Shown: positions 1 through 8,932, counted from the first letter of the stretch. The stretch is 64,000 bases of DNA from Lactobacillus sp. LL6 (GCF_007570935.1 NZ_VLLR01000001.1:930001-994000); one strand, 5' to 3'. The notes: generated from the letters alone by a model not told the origin. Numbers and translations are program-made.

Positions 1-106
1 ACTTGACTAAAGGTGCCTTTTCCTAGATGCTCTTTCACCATACAGCATTCGCTTAACTAGTACTTTTCTAAATCCTTATCATCGTCAAAATTCGCTTTTT
101 ATTTTA
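1..106 (-). promoter_or_regulatory. T-box leader (5' part), probably glycine, for glyQS beyond the window
   Basis: Read on the minus strand, an extended -10 (TGGTAAAAT, 101-109) is followed by a T-box Stem I. ATGCT and AGCAT pair around a loop containing ATGGTG, and CTAG pairs with CTAG below it. A GGC triplet (GCC at 15-17 on the plus strand) followed by A sits where the specifier is expected. AAGG and CCTT close the lower stem. GGC is a glycine codon, and recO is commonly followed by glyQ-glyS in lactobacilli. The antiterminator and the structural gene lie outside the window, so the gene assignment is inference. Confidence 0.7.
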
Positions 107-137
107 CCACATTTTGTCAACTAAAACTATAAATTAA

Positions 138-890
138 CTAAAAGAGTTTTATCTCATCTAAAAATTTTTTTGTCTTTAAATTTAAGTCGATTGTTTCGCG
201 ATAAACTCGATCAATTGCTTTACGAGTAGTTTGTTTAGTTTCGTCATTTAGATTAATTTCTCCCAATTTTTCGATTGGAATTAAACCAATTGTTCTTAAA
301 ACAGCGACTGCTTTAGCATCTAAATGCATCCGATTTTGTACTGAATTAAAGTGATTACTGCAAATTACTCCTCCAGATTGAATTGAGTAGTCGAAATTCC
401 CATGAGTTTTTCTGCATATCACACATTCTCTTAACGTGGGCATTACACCAAAAGCTTCCAGCATTTGCATTTGAACTATTTGTGTAATCATTTCAGGGTC
501 AGCATTTTTATCTATTTTTTTCAAGGCAATATCAATTAAATTGAAAAATTTTCCTAATGGTTGATATTCAACAAAAGCATGGTCAATTAAGTCCAAAATA
601 AAAGAAGCATAAGCATTTTTGATTAAATCATTATAAATTCCATCAAACTGCTTTACTTCTTTATAAGTTCGCAAATTACTTAATCCGTGACCATTTGTAT
701 AGATAACATATTTGCCATAAGAAAAATTTAGAGTACAAGCTCCTAAACGTGACTTAGGTCTTAATGCACCTTTTACAATTAAAGTAATAATACCATTATC
801 TTTAGTCATGATTTTTGCAAGTAAATCTGCTTCTTTATATTTTTGTCTTTTAAAGATTATGCCTTGAACTTCTTTAAGTTCTTTAGCCAT
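138..890 (-). CDS. recO: DNA repair protein RecO
   Basis: RecO is the recombination mediator that works with RecR (and RecF) to load RecA onto SSB-coated single-stranded DNA in gap repair. The 250-aa length is normal for the family. The N-terminal OB-fold region covers about residues 1-80 ([20 protein letters not shown]). A zinc-site pattern follows: C156-x2-C159 and C177-x2-H180. It is the last gene of the phoH-ybeY-era-recO run; its ATG overlaps the era stop by one base (TAATG), so translation is probably coupled. Only the glycine T-box leader follows it before the window edge. Confidence 0.95.
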   Translation of the reverse strand: MAKELKEVQGIIFKRQKYKEADLLAKIMTKDNGIITLIVKGALRPKSRLGACTLNFSYGKYVIYTNGHGLSNLRTYKEVKQFDGIYNDLIKNAYASFILDLIDHAFVEYQPLGKFFNLIDIALKKIDKNADPEMITQIVQMQMLEAFGVMPTLRECVICRKTHGNFDYSIQSGGVICSNHFNSVQNRMHLDAKAVAVLRTIGLIPIEKLGEINLNDETKQTTRKAIDRVYRETIDLNLKTKKFLDEIKLF

Positions 891-1798
891 TAAGAAAGTT
901 CCTTCTTATCATAACCTATTCTTCTTAAAAAGTTTGGATCTGAGCGCCAATTACGTTGAACCTTGACCCATAAACGCAAGTTAACCTTTTCACCTAACAA
1001 ATCTTCAATTTGCTTACGTGAATTGATTCCAATTTGCTTGAGCATCTTACCGCCTTTACCGATAATGATACCCTTTTGACCATCACGTTCAACATAAATG
1101 GTAGCTTCGATTTGCAATTTTCCATTAACTCGTTGATTCATATGCTCAACCACTACTGCAACAGCATGCGGAACTTCTTGTCCAGTTAAATGCAAGATTT
1201 GTTCACGAATTAATTCTGCTACAACAAAATATTCTGGACGATCTGTAATTTGATCTGCTCCATAATATTGTGGTCCTTCTGGTAAATATTTATAAATTGA
1301 ATCCAATAAATCACTAATTCCGATCCCTTGAGTAGCAGAAATTGGTAAAATTTCTGCAAAATTAGCTAATTTACGATATGAATCAATAATTGGCAATAAT
1401 TTATCAGGATGCACTTGATCAACTTTATTAATTACAAGAAATACTGGAACCTTAACTTCTTTGAGTAAATCTGCAATATATTGATCACCTTTGCCAATTT
1501 CCTCAGGTTCCACCATAAACAATACAAGATCTACATCATTTAAACTAGATAAACTAGCCTTATCCATATAATCATCAAGTTTTGAATGTGGTTTAAAAAT
1601 TCCCGGAGTATCAACAAATACTACTTGCATATCATCAGAAGTATAAATTCCTGAAATACGATTACGAGTAGTTTGAGGTTTATTAGACGTAATTGCGACT
1701 TTTTGACCAACCAAGTAGTTCATCAATGTTGATTTACCGACATTTGGTCGACCTACCAAGGCAACAAAACCAGATTTAAATTTTTTATCTTTGCTCAT
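890..1798 (-). CDS. era: GTPase Era
   Basis: Era is the essential small GTPase that binds the 3' end of 16S rRNA during 30S subunit maturation. The G1 loop GRPNVGKST is at about residues 16-24, G3 is DTPG near 63, G4 is NKVD near 124, and G5 is SAT. The C-terminal KH domain carries [11 protein letters not shown]. The 302-aa length is typical. The start overlaps the ybeY stop and the end overlaps the recO start. This is the conserved Firmicute ribosome-maturation cluster. Confidence 0.97.
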   Translation of the reverse strand: MSKDKKFKSGFVALVGRPNVGKSTLMNYLVGQKVAITSNKPQTTRNRISGIYTSDDMQVVFVDTPGIFKPHSKLDDYMDKASLSSLNDVDLVLFMVEPEEIGKGDQYIADLLKEVKVPVFLVINKVDQVHPDKLLPIIDSYRKLANFAEILPISATQGIGISDLLDSIYKYLPEGPQYYGADQITDRPEYFVVAELIREQILHLTGQEVPHAVAVVVEHMNQRVNGKLQIEATIYVERDGQKGIIIGKGGKMLKQIGINSRKQIEDLLGEKVNLRLWVKVQRNWRSDPNFLRRIGYDKKELS

Positions 1799-2322
1799 TA
1801 TTTGCCTCGCCCTTCATCTAACTGATCAGGATATAAAGGTAATCCATAATCTTCTAAAACTTTACCTTGAATACCAAACATTTCTTTAGCTTCCTCTGGT
1901 TCAATATGATCATAGCCATTTAAATGTAAAAATCCATGAACAATTGTATAACCAAATTCACGATCAAAACCTGTTCCGTATTCCACACTGTGACGTTTAA
2001 TGACGCTGGGACACATAAACAAGTCACCAATATCTTCTTGGAAAGTAGGATCATCTAGAAATTCTGTCATATCAAGTCCTTCTTCGCCGTCTTCAATAGC
2101 AAAAGAAATCACATCAGTTGGACGATCTTTATCTCGATATTTTAAATTAATTTCATGACTTTTAGCCTCATCAACAAAATTAATACTCATTTCTAAATTG
2201 CTTTCTTTACTAATTTCTTTTTTGGCAAGTAAAAGCAAATCCATTATCCATTTTTTCCAGTCACGATTTTTATCTTTTAAAAAACCGACTTCATCATTAT
2301 AGGTAATTTCAATTGGTTCCAT
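1798..2322 (-). CDS. ybeY: Endoribonuclease YbeY (rRNA maturation factor)
   Basis: YbeY is a zinc-dependent endoribonuclease involved in 16S rRNA 3' processing and 70S quality control. The hallmark HGxLHLxGYDH motif is present, with zinc ligands H129, H133 and H139 in the 174-aa form. The reading frame stays open upstream, but the ATG at 2322 (MEPIEIT) is preferred. It begins 1 nt after the phoH stop and gives the usual family N-terminus, whereas earlier starts would run into the phoH coding sequence. Translation is probably coupled to phoH. Confidence 0.95.
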   Translation of the reverse strand: MEPIEITYNDEVGFLKDKNRDWKKWIMDLLLLAKKEISKESNLEMSINFVDEAKSHEINLKYRDKDRPTDVISFAIEDGEEGLDMTEFLDDPTFQEDIGDLFMCPSVIKRHSVEYGTGFDREFGYTIVHGFLHLNGYDHIEPEEAKEMFGIQGKVLEDYGLPLYPDQLDEGRGK

Positions 2323-2323
2323 A

Positions 2324-3280
2324 TTAATGTTTAACGTCCTCTTTTTCATAAGCATTAATAATTTTTGCAACTACTGGATGACGAACCACATCATTTGCAG
2401 AGAAATTAATGAATTTAATTTGATCAATATTCTTTAAGATATGTTCTGCATCACTTAACCCACTACGCTGGCGACCAGGCAAGTCAATTTGAGTCATATC
2501 CCCATTTACAATCATCTTAGAATTAAATCCAAGTCTAGTTAAAAACATCTTCATCTGTGCATCTGTTGTATTTTGTGCTTCATCCAAAATAACAAAAGCA
2601 TCATCCAAAGTTCTACCACGCATATATGCAAGCGGAGCAACTTCAATTGTCCCACGCTCCATTAAGCGTTCAGTGGTGTTGACACCTAAAATAGCATTGA
2701 GCGAATCATAAATTGGTCTCAAATATGGATCAACTTTTTCCTTTAAATCTCCTGGTAAAAAGCCAAGTGATTCCCCAGCTTCAACAGCTGGACGAGTAAG
2801 CACAATACGAGATACTTCACCCTTTTTAAAGGCAGCAATTGCACTTGCTACAGCTAAAAATGTCTTACCAGTTCCGGCAGGTCCAATTCCAAAGACAACG
2901 TCGTGTTTTTGAATAGCTTCAACATAGCGTTTTTGACCCATATTCTTAACTCTAATAGGTTTACCTTTAGCATCCCTAATTAAAATTTTTTTATATAAAT
3001 CACCAAAGTACTCAGTTGTACCTTTATCAGCCATCTTCATTGCACTAACAACATCGGGCGCACCGACGTTAACGCCAGTATTCACAACATCATCTAGTGC
3101 TTTAAGAACAGCTAAAGCCTTCTTTACACCATTATCTTCGCCGTCTAAAACAATTTCATTGCCAGTATCAGTTACAGAAATATCATAACCGTCTGATAAT
3201 AATTTTAAATTGCCGTCATTAATTCCAACTAATTTTTGAATATCTTCTGGGTTTTTAGGAATAAAAGTTGTATGAGCCAA
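2324..3280 (-). CDS. phoH: PhoH-like ATPase
   Basis: This is a PhoH/YbeZ family P-loop ATPase that usually accompanies YbeY and is linked to RNA metabolism. Walker A is GPAGTGKT at residues 133-140. Walker B is in FVILDEAQN. The N-terminal part holds a KH-like region before the ATPase core, as in Firmicute PhoH (318 aa here). The start codon is TTG, supported by AAGGAG nine bases upstream. The order phoH-ybeY-era-recO is conserved in Lactobacillales. Confidence 0.93.
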   Translation of the reverse strand: MAHTTFIPKNPEDIQKLVGINDGNLKLLSDGYDISVTDTGNEIVLDGEDNGVKKALAVLKALDDVVNTGVNVGAPDVVSAMKMADKGTTEYFGDLYKKILIRDAKGKPIRVKNMGQKRYVEAIQKHDVVFGIGPAGTGKTFLAVASAIAAFKKGEVSRIVLTRPAVEAGESLGFLPGDLKEKVDPYLRPIYDSLNAILGVNTTERLMERGTIEVAPLAYMRGRTLDDAFVILDEAQNTTDAQMKMFLTRLGFNSKMIVNGDMTQIDLPGRQRSGLSDAEHILKNIDQIKFINFSANDVVRHPVVAKIINAYEKEDVKH

Positions 3281-3303
3281 ATAAACCCGCTCCTTCTAAA
3301 TGC

Positions 3304-3747
3304 TTAATTCAAGTTATCTCGAACTACAGCTGAAGCTTCTTTGCCATCAGCGCGTCCCTTTACTTTTGGCATTAAAGCTTTCATCACTTTACCAAAATCA
3401 GACTTGCCCTTTGCATCAACTTCTTTAATAGTGTCTTTAACTATCTTAGCAAGTTCATCTTTAGACATTTGCTTTGGCATATAGCTTTCAACTACAGTTA
3501 GTTCCTTTTTGGTTTCTTCTGCTAAGTCGTTTCTTGAAGCATTGATAAACTCTTCAATAGATTCTTCTCTTTGCTTCTTTTCACGGCTCAGAACTGTTAA
3601 TTCTTCATCAGCATTTAAATCATGTCCAAGCTTAATTTTTTCATTCATTAAAGCTGATTTAATCATTCTTACCGTGTTCAACTTAATCTTATCATGGTCC
3701 TTCATGGCTTTTTTCATATCAGCCATGATATTGTCAGATAAACTCAA
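3304..3747 (-). CDS. yqeY: GatB/YqeY domain protein
   Basis: This 147-aa YqeY-family protein has the charged helical GatB/YqeY fold related to the tail of the amidotransferase subunit GatB. It has been suggested to bind tRNA, but its role is not established. The sequence is highly charged (KKQREESIEEFINASRNDLAEE) and ends in the conserved KGRADGKEAS region. The start is probably TTG at 3747, with AGAAGGA upstream; ATG at 3726 is the alternative. It lies between rpsU and phoH, the usual Firmicute context. Confidence 0.9.
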   Translation of the reverse strand: MSLSDNIMADMKKAMKDHDKIKLNTVRMIKSALMNEKIKLGHDLNADEELTVLSREKKQREESIEEFINASRNDLAEETKKELTVVESYMPKQMSKDELAKIVKDTIKEVDAKGKSDFGKVMKALMPKVKGRADGKEASAVVRDNLN

Positions 3748-3854
3748 TGTTAATCCTTCTTCCTTTAATTAAACCTATGTAGATTATAACAAAACTTAAC
3801 ACTACAAGAAAATAAATATTACTAATTAATGAAATTATTTAAATATAAACCAAA

Positions 3855-3887
3855 AAGAAGACCTCTACCCAAGGGTAAGGTCTTCTT
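3855..3887 (-). terminator. Intrinsic terminator after rpsU
   Basis: AAGAAGACCT and AGGTCTTCTT form a stem extended by TACCC/GGGTA, followed on the minus strand by TTTTT. It sits 8 nt past the rpsU stop. Read-through into yqeY remains possible. Confidence 0.85.
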
Positions 3888-3894
3888 CTCAGAA

Positions 3895-4071
3895 TTAATA
3901 ATGTCTACGTTTGCGCGCAGCTTCTGACTTAAGCTTTCTACGAACGCTTGGTTTTTCGTAGAATTCGCGTTTGCGGTATTCTTGTAAGGTACCACTTCTA
4001 GAAACGGAACGCTTGAAACGACGAAGAGCATCATCAATAGACTCGTTTTCGTGAACGATTGTCTTAGCCAT
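3895..4071 (-). CDS. rpsU: 30S ribosomal protein S21
   Basis: The 58-aa protein reads [20 protein letters not shown] and then [20 protein letters not shown], ending KRRHY. This is ribosomal protein S21 of the small subunit platform. The gene is too short for a 60-codon cut-off. It has a perfect AAGGAGG site six bases upstream of the ATG, a strong promoter at 4121-4148 and its own terminator. Its place between yqeY and the divergent kinase/pyrophosphorylase gene is conserved in Firmicutes. Confidence 0.98.
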
Positions 4072-4120
4072 GTGTGATCCCTCCTTCCATTTCTTGGCGT
4101 TGCGCCATATGTATAATTAA

Positions 4121-4148
4121 ATTATAGCAAACCATCTTTTTTGGTCAA
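4121..4148 (-). promoter_or_regulatory. rpsU promoter
   Basis: On the minus strand TTGACC, a 16-bp spacer and TATAAT precede rpsU by about 50 nt. This is one of the best sigma-A matches in the window. Confidence 0.85.
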
Positions 4149-4217
4149 TAGAAACTTGCAACTTTTTTGATATTTTTTTGCGAATATTAAATAAGTCTCA
4201 AAAAATATATAAAGCGA

Positions 4218-4246
4218 TTTCAAAACTAGACCTTTTTAGGTATAAT
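4218..4246 (+). promoter_or_regulatory. Promoter of the PpsR/YqfL gene
   Basis: A consensus TATAAT at 4241-4246 lies 25 nt upstream of the ATG. A weak -35 (TTTCAA, 4218-4223) is 17 bp upstream of it. The promoter is divergent from rpsU. Confidence 0.65.
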
Positions 4247-4271
4247 CTTACTTAGAAAGAGGTGCAAGTTT

Positions 4272-5108
4272 ATGCCAGAAAACGTAACAAATAAAGAAAA
4301 AATGGAAGTAAATATCATTATCATTTCAGACTCTGCAGGTGATACTGCTTTTAATTGTGCTACAGCAGCTGCAGCACAATTTCCAGAAGCACAAATTAAT
4401 TACCGTCGCTATCCTTTTATTATTAATAAAGAAAAATTGGATAGCGTTTTTGAAGAAATTGAGAAATATCCCAACTTAGTTATTATCTATAGTTTGGTTA
4501 GTGATGAACTACAGATGCCTGTTCTTAAGTTCTCACGCGAACATAATATTCAAAGTGTAGATATCCTCTCACCTGCTGTTGAGGCTCTTCAGTTAACTAC
4601 TCATATGAAACCTGTTGAGAAAATCGGTGCTCAGCACAAGATGAACCAAAAGTACTTTGATCGAATTTCAGCCATGGAATTTGCAGTAATGTATGATGAT
4701 GGTAAAGATCCAAAAGGTTTTTTGGAAGCAGATGTTGTACTTCTAGGTGTTTCTAGAACTTCTAAGACTCCTTTGTCCTTATTCCTTGCTAACAAAAACT
4801 TAAAAGTTGCTAATTTACCATTAGTTCCTCAAACTCATATTCCAAAAGAAATTTATGAAATCAATCCTAAGAAAATTATTGGATTAACTAATGATCCATC
4901 TGTTCTTAATGAAATAAGACGTCAAAGAATGATAGCCTATGGGCTCAATCCTGATACTACTTATTCTAATATGGATTCTATCAATGAAGAACTTGCCTCT
5001 GCTAAGAAGCTCTATGATAAATTAGGTTGCTATGTTATTAATGTAGCTCATCGCTCAATTGAAGAAACGGCTGCTCTTATTATGGACCATTTGGGTATTG
5101 AAGACTAA
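4272..5108 (+). CDS. Pyruvate, phosphate dikinase/PEP synthase regulatory kinase-pyrophosphorylase (DUF299)
   Basis: This 278-aa DUF299 protein belongs to the bifunctional serine/threonine kinase and pyrophosphorylase family that uses ADP to inactivate, and Pi to reactivate, pyruvate phosphate dikinase (PpdK) or PEP synthase. The nucleotide-binding loop GVSRTSKTP is at residues 159-167, and the N-terminal SDSAGDTAFNC is typical. The gene has its own promoter, an AGAAAGAGG site and a terminator. No PpdK or PEP synthase lies in the window, so the partner is unknown; the B. subtilis homologue is YqfL. Confidence 0.85.
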   Translation: MPENVTNKEKMEVNIIIISDSAGDTAFNCATAAAAQFPEAQINYRRYPFIINKEKLDSVFEEIEKYPNLVIIYSLVSDELQMPVLKFSREHNIQSVDILSPAVEALQLTTHMKPVEKIGAQHKMNQKYFDRISAMEFAVMYDDGKDPKGFLEADVVLLGVSRTSKTPLSLFLANKNLKVANLPLVPQTHIPKEIYEINPKKIIGLTNDPSVLNEIRRQRMIAYGLNPDTTYSNMDSINEELASAKKLYDKLGCYVINVAHRSIEETAALIMDHLGIED

Positions 5109-5116
5109 CTAACTTT

Positions 5117-5140
5117 ACAAGGCTTATGCCTTGTTTTTTT
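5117..5140 (+). terminator. Intrinsic terminator after the DUF299 gene
   Basis: ACAAGGC and GCCTTGT form a compact hairpin followed by TTTTTTT, nine bases past the stop codon. Confidence 0.9.
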
Positions 5141-5147
5141 ATGCAAT

Positions 5148-5164
5148 TGTAACGGCTATGTAAT
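5148..5164 (+). promoter_or_regulatory. WalR (YycF)-like box upstream of the M23 peptidase
   Basis: TGTAAC-GGCTA-TGTAAT exactly fits the WalR direct-repeat consensus TGTWAH-N5-TGTWAH. It ends 10 bp before the TATAAT (5175-5180) of the peptidase promoter. WalRK controls cell-wall hydrolases in many Firmicutes, which matches the downstream gene. Binding itself is inference. Confidence 0.65.
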
Positions 5165-5174
5165 ACTGACGCGC

Positions 5175-5180
5175 TATAAT
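5175..5180 (+). promoter_or_regulatory. -10 element of the M23 peptidase gene
   Basis: This is a perfect TATAAT with no good -35 at 16-18 bp. The WalR-like box occupies that space, as expected for an activator-dependent promoter. Confidence 0.6.
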
Positions 5181-5197
5181 ATTCACGTTAAATAAAA

Positions 5198-5227
5198 AGG
5201 AGTGAATATTTTTACCACATTGGTAAA
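5198..5227 (+). promoter_or_regulatory. Distant Shine-Dalgarno and hairpin in the M23 leader
   Basis: The only good ribosome site, AAAAGGAGTG, ends about 30 nt before the ATG at 5235. Between them TTTACC-ACATT-GGTAAA (5211-5227) can fold. Folding shortens the effective spacing to about 14 nt. An in-frame TAA at 5232 excludes any earlier start. Confidence 0.55.
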
Positions 5228-5234
5228 TAGTTAA

Positions 5235-5894
5235 ATGAAGAAACATAAATTAATTACAATTAGTACTATTGCAATTTTAGCTGGAAATTTTATTGGTTTT
5301 ACTAAAACAGTTCACGCTGCAGATATCACTACTCAAGATGTTATCAGTAGCACTAATAGTGAAAAGAACACTACAACTATCACAGATACCAAAAAAGTTA
5401 AAAATACCTGGGGTTACCCATTCGCAGTTCAAAAGAAAAAGGGCGTTCGCCCAATGTATAACTCACAAACCTTTGGTATGACTAATTATGCTCGTTCTCT
5501 TAATCCATTAAGCTACTTTCATGATGGATGGGACTTTGGTGTTTCTGAAGTTGGTAAAAATTCAACAGTTAAAGCAATTCACCCAGGTACAGTTAAAGAA
5601 GTACGCTATGGTGCCGGTCTTGGCTGGTATGCATGGGTTATCAGCGATGATGGATATGTAGAAATTTATCAAGAAGGATTTAATTCTAGAAAAGACATTA
5701 GCGTTAAAGCTGGTCAAAAAGTTAAAACTGGTCAAAAAATTGGTAAGTTAACTGGTACCCACCTTCACTTAGGTTTAACTAAAACTACTAAAAAATATAT
5801 TAATACTCAAGGATTTCCATGTAATAACTGGTACAGAAACGTTGGTACTTGGTTGAATCCAGTCAGCATGATTGAAAAACATGTTAATAAATAA
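5235..5894 (+). CDS. Secreted M23-family peptidase (LytM/LasA-type)
   Basis: This is a predicted cell-wall endopeptidase of 219 aa. A Sec signal peptide covers about residues 1-29 (hydrophobic core ISTIAILAGNFIGF, ending VHAA). The M23 metal ligands are visible as HDGWD (H96, D100) and the HLHLG motif (H176, H178). The fold should cleave peptide cross-bridges in peptidoglycan. It is a single-gene unit with its own promoter and terminator and an unusual leader. There is no LysM or SH3 anchoring domain, so it may act as a soluble or weakly bound enzyme. Confidence 0.88.
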   Translation: MKKHKLITISTIAILAGNFIGFTKTVHAADITTQDVISSTNSEKNTTTITDTKKVKNTWGYPFAVQKKKGVRPMYNSQTFGMTNYARSLNPLSYFHDGWDFGVSEVGKNSTVKAIHPGTVKEVRYGAGLGWYAWVISDDGYVEIYQEGFNSRKDISVKAGQKVKTGQKIGKLTGTHLHLGLTKTTKKYINTQGFPCNNWYRNVGTWLNPVSMIEKHVNK

Positions 5895-5904
5895 TTTTCA
5901 ATAT

Positions 5905-5937
5905 AAAAAAGAGCTATTTCTATAATAGCTCTTTTTT
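5905..5937. terminator. Bidirectional terminator between the M23 gene and yitT
   Basis: AAAAAAGAGCTAT and ATAGCTCTTTTTT form a symmetric hairpin with T-tracts on both strands between convergent genes. Confidence 0.9.
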
Positions 5938-5943
5938 ATATAC

Positions 5944-6822
5944 CTATACAATTTCCTGTTCTTTAAAACGTCCATATACTTTTTCAACTTCGCATACACT
6001 CATGAACGCATATGGATCAGCCTTAGCTACGATTTGCCGAATATCATACATATCATATCTATCAATAATTGTAATCAATACGGTTTTTTCAGTATGACCA
6101 TATGCACCTTCTGCATCATGAAGAATTGTAATTCCACGATGCATTTTTTCTTGAATACCTTTAATAATATTATGAGGATGCTCTGTAATAATCATGACTT
6201 GCATCTTTTTATGCTGGGTATACACTGCATCAATAACGCGACCATTTATAAAAATAGTAAGCGCAGAGTATAAAGCTCTTGTCCAACCAAAAACAAAACC
6301 GGCTGCAGCAATAATAACCAAGTTAACAATAATATTAAACTTACCATAATTCATACCAGTTTTTTGACGAATTACGATACCGATAATATCTAATCCACCT
6401 GTAGAAATACCATTTTTTAGGGCAAATCCTGTACCAATTCCATTGATAGTTCCCCCGAAAATTGCACAAAGAAGTGGATCCCAGTTAACAGTTAAAGGAG
6501 TAATAACTTTCATCATTACTGATCCTAAAACAACCGCCACAATTGTAAAAAATGTGAATTTTCGACCGATTTTAAACCAGCCCAAAATAAATAGCGGAAC
6601 ATTTAATGCAAAATACATTAAAGATGTCGACAAAGTAAATGGCATAAAACGTTCACTCATTGAGTTTATCAACTGAGCAAAACCTGTAATTCCAGATGAA
6701 TACATATGCCCCGGTGTCCAGAAGAAATTCAAGGCAACTGCTACAGCTACCGAATAAAAGAACGCTGCTGATAATTTCGAAAGGAAATTATACCTTCTGT
6801 TGAACTTATCTATATTGTCCAT
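5944..6822 (-). CDS. YitT family membrane protein (DUF161/DUF2179)
   Basis: This 292-aa integral membrane protein has about five or six hydrophobic segments in residues 15-180 (ITGFAQLIN, GTINGIGTGFALKNGISTGG). A soluble C-terminal DUF2179 domain follows (QVMIITEHPHNIIKGIQEKM). The family is widespread in Firmicutes, often in multiple copies, and has no firm function. The start follows GGAGAAGGG. Confidence 0.85.
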   Translation of the reverse strand: MDNIDKFNRRYNFLSKLSAAFFYSVAVAVALNFFWTPGHMYSSGITGFAQLINSMSERFMPFTLSTSLMYFALNVPLFILGWFKIGRKFTFFTIVAVVLGSVMMKVITPLTVNWDPLLCAIFGGTINGIGTGFALKNGISTGGLDIIGIVIRQKTGMNYGKFNIIVNLVIIAAAGFVFGWTRALYSALTIFINGRVIDAVYTQHKKMQVMIITEHPHNIIKGIQEKMHRGITILHDAEGAYGHTEKTVLITIIDRYDMYDIRQIVAKADPYAFMSVCEVEKVYGRFKEQEIV

Positions 6823-6902
6823 GTTTATTTTTAGCCCTTCTCCAAAACTATTCTTACATACTCAGTTTAACAAAACTTGAAGAGTGAACCAATATAAATT
6901 AA

Positions 6903-7460
6903 TTACTTTTGCCAATGTTTTTTAATAAAAGCTGACCGACCTCCAGCCTCCTCAATGGCATATCTTAATGGATCTTTTTTATAAAAGTCTTGATGATATT
7001 CTTCGGCAGGATAAAATGGTTCAGCTGGTTCTATTTTAGTAACAATTGGTTTATCAAACTTACCACTATTTTGTAATGCTTTCTTTGATTCTTCGGCAGC
7101 TTCTTTTTGTTTTTCAGAATTATAATAAATAACTGGGCGATATTGATCTCCACGATCTTGAAATTGTCCCATTGCATCTGTAGGATCAGTTACTTGCCAA
7201 TAATAATCTAATAATTTTTTATATGGCATTACACTTGGATCATATATAATTTTTACAGCTTCAGTGTGACCTGTAGTTTCCGAACATACTTCTTGATAAG
7301 TAGGATTAGAAACATGACCGCCAGTATAGCCAGAAATCACTTTCTTAATTCCTGGCAAACTATCAAAAGGTTCAACCATACACCAAAAGCATCCCCCAGC
7401 AAAAATAGCCGTGTCATATTTAGAGTTTGGGTCTACATTAGTTGCATTGTTCTCTGTCAT
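6903..7460 (-). CDS. msrA: Peptide-methionine (S)-S-oxide reductase MsrA
   Basis: MsrA reduces the S epimer of methionine sulfoxide in proteins and free methionine. The catalytic GGCFWC motif is present with Cys24. The 185-aa length and conserved segments ([30 protein letters not shown]) are typical. The AAAGGAG site gives a clear start. The MsrB partner is separate, at 34808-35233, so the two stereospecific activities are encoded apart. Confidence 0.96.
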   Translation of the reverse strand: MTENNATNVDPNSKYDTAIFAGGCFWCMVEPFDSLPGIKKVISGYTGGHVSNPTYQEVCSETTGHTEAVKIIYDPSVMPYKKLLDYYWQVTDPTDAMGQFQDRGDQYRPVIYYNSEKQKEAAEESKKALQNSGKFDKPIVTKIEPAEPFYPAEEYHQDFYKKDPLRYAIEEAGGRSAFIKKHWQK

Positions 7461-7540
7461 TTTTTATTCTCCTTTATTCATTTTAAATTCTTTATAGAAT
7501 CTTTTTATCTATACTAACACTTAACAAAAAATTTACATTA

Positions 7541-7576
7541 AAAAATGCACCTTTCTCATTGAGAAAAGTGCATTAA
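7541..7576 (-). terminator. Intrinsic terminator after the GH25 lysozyme
   Basis: TGCACTTTTCTCA and its imperfect complement form a hairpin, followed on the minus strand by TTTTT, just beyond the lysozyme stop codon. Confidence 0.85.
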
Positions 7577-7581
7577 AATTA

Positions 7582-8868
7582 TTAGCTAAAATTTGCTACC
7601 TTAACGTAACGATTTTTATTGATTCTGTAATACTTCTTACCGTTGATTCTCATTGAACCACCATAAGTTGAAAGTGTAGCTCCACGACGAAGAGTTCCTA
7701 CATAAACTCGACGTCCCTTATTATTGTAAACATAGGCATTATGTTTCAAAACTCGCTTTTTACCATCAATATTATTCAAAACAACGTAACGGTTTTCACC
7801 AATCTTGTAGTATTCACGACCATTAATTACAACTACACCACCTAAAACTGTAACTTGATTGTAGGCACCGATAGCTTCACTACCATGGTTACCGTCTTTA
7901 TCATAAACGTAAGCTTTGTGCATTACAGTTTTAGTAGTCTTAACTTCAGAACTTGCTGATGTTGTCTTATTTGCATCTTCTTTAGCTTGTTCTACAATAG
8001 CCTCTGTTGGTGTTGGAGCTTGACTAGATGGTTGTTTTTGATCATCATTAGATGAATTTGAATTATTAGTGCTTGAGTTACTCTCAGCAGTAGTATCAGT
8101 TGTAGCATTTGCGCTTGCATATGATAATGGAAGCAAACTAATATTACCATCTACACTCAATCCACGCCAATTATCAGTAAACTGCCAAATAGCGACACCA
8201 TCCATTGATGGGAAATAATTAAAGTTAGCAGTATCAATTCTACCAGCAGATGCATAACTTGCTACCCACAGAGAATTTGGATACTTTGCAGTTACCATAC
8301 TTGCATTGATGTTATTATTCATTAAATATGCACCAGAATAAAGAAGTGGCTGGTAACCAGCTGCTTTAACTTTATCCATGAATGCTAAGATTGCAGTAGC
8401 ACTTGCATTTTTTCCACCGTTAACATTATTGCCTTGACCAGTTTCCCAGTCACAAGCAATATATGAACCACTTGGAAGACCAAGTGCTTTAGCACTAGCT
8501 ACAGCATAATTACCTTCTGCAGCAGCTGCAGCACTATTAGCACCAAAAGTAGCAAAGTGATATGCCATTGGCATCATATTAGTTGCAATTGCACTTGAAA
8601 TTTGTTGACTTGCTTTAGGATTGCGGTAGCCTGTACCTTCACTCACCTTTACAATAGCGAACTGTGAACCAGCTTGGGCTACACTAGACAAGTTAGTACT
8701 TTGATAACTTGCTACATCTACACCATATGAACGGGCTGCAACAGAAGTACGCGCTGCCTTAACTGACACAGATTGTGGTGCATTAGGTTTTACTGAAATA
8801 ACAGTAGCCGTTGCTAACGCACTTGCACAGGCCAGTGCACCGATTAACTTCTTATTTCTAATTTGCAT
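7582..8868 (-). CDS. Secreted GH25 lysozyme with two SLAP repeats
   Basis: This predicted muramidase has 428 aa. A Sec signal peptide covers about residues 1-38 (KLIGALACASALATATVISV). A GH25 domain follows (YGVDVASYQ near 49, ACDWETGQGN with the catalytic DxE). Then comes a low-complexity Ser/Asn linker (about 260-310). Two C-terminal SLAP-type repeats (VMHKAYVYDKDG and VLKHNAYVYNNKG) should hold it on the wall. The start at 8868 has GGAGGAATTAC immediately upstream, so earlier in-frame ATGs are rejected. A close paralogue lies at 36575-37717. Confidence 0.92.
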   Translation of the reverse strand: MQIRNKKLIGALACASALATATVISVKPNAPQSVSVKAARTSVAARSYGVDVASYQSTNLSSVAQAGSQFAIVKVSEGTGYRNPKASQQISSAIATNMMPMAYHFATFGANSAAAAAEGNYAVASAKALGLPSGSYIACDWETGQGNNVNGGKNASATAILAFMDKVKAAGYQPLLYSGAYLMNNNINASMVTAKYPNSLWVASYASAGRIDTANFNYFPSMDGVAIWQFTDNWRGLSVDGNISLLPLSYASANATTDTTAESNSSTNNSNSSNDDQKQPSSQAPTPTEAIVEQAKEDANKTTSASSEVKTTKTVMHKAYVYDKDGNHGSEAIGAYNQVTVLGGVVVINGREYYKIGENRYVVLNNIDGKKRVLKHNAYVYNNKGRRVYVGTLRRGATLSTYGGSMRINGKKYYRINKNRYVKVANFS

Positions 8869-8907
8869 GTAATTCCTCCGCATTGTTATCTTCTTATTAC
8901 ACAATCT

Positions 8908-8932
8908 ACTATACCACGTTTCGTATATTACA
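8908..8932 (-). promoter_or_regulatory. Promoter of the GH25 lysozyme
   Basis: An extended -10, TGGTATAGT (TATAGT at 8908-8913), precedes the gene. A single TGTAAT half-site (8927-8932) lies 13 bp upstream of it. A second WalR half-site is not convincing. Confidence 0.5.

Noticed and set aside
3822-4037. 71-codon minus-strand ORF over the rpsU region
   Set aside because: It lies in another frame over rpsU, whose 58-codon product is an exact S21 and has promoter, ribosome site and terminator.
8908-8932. WalR box for the first lysozyme
   Set aside because: Only one TGTAAT half-site is present; the second half does not fit TGTWAH at the needed spacing.
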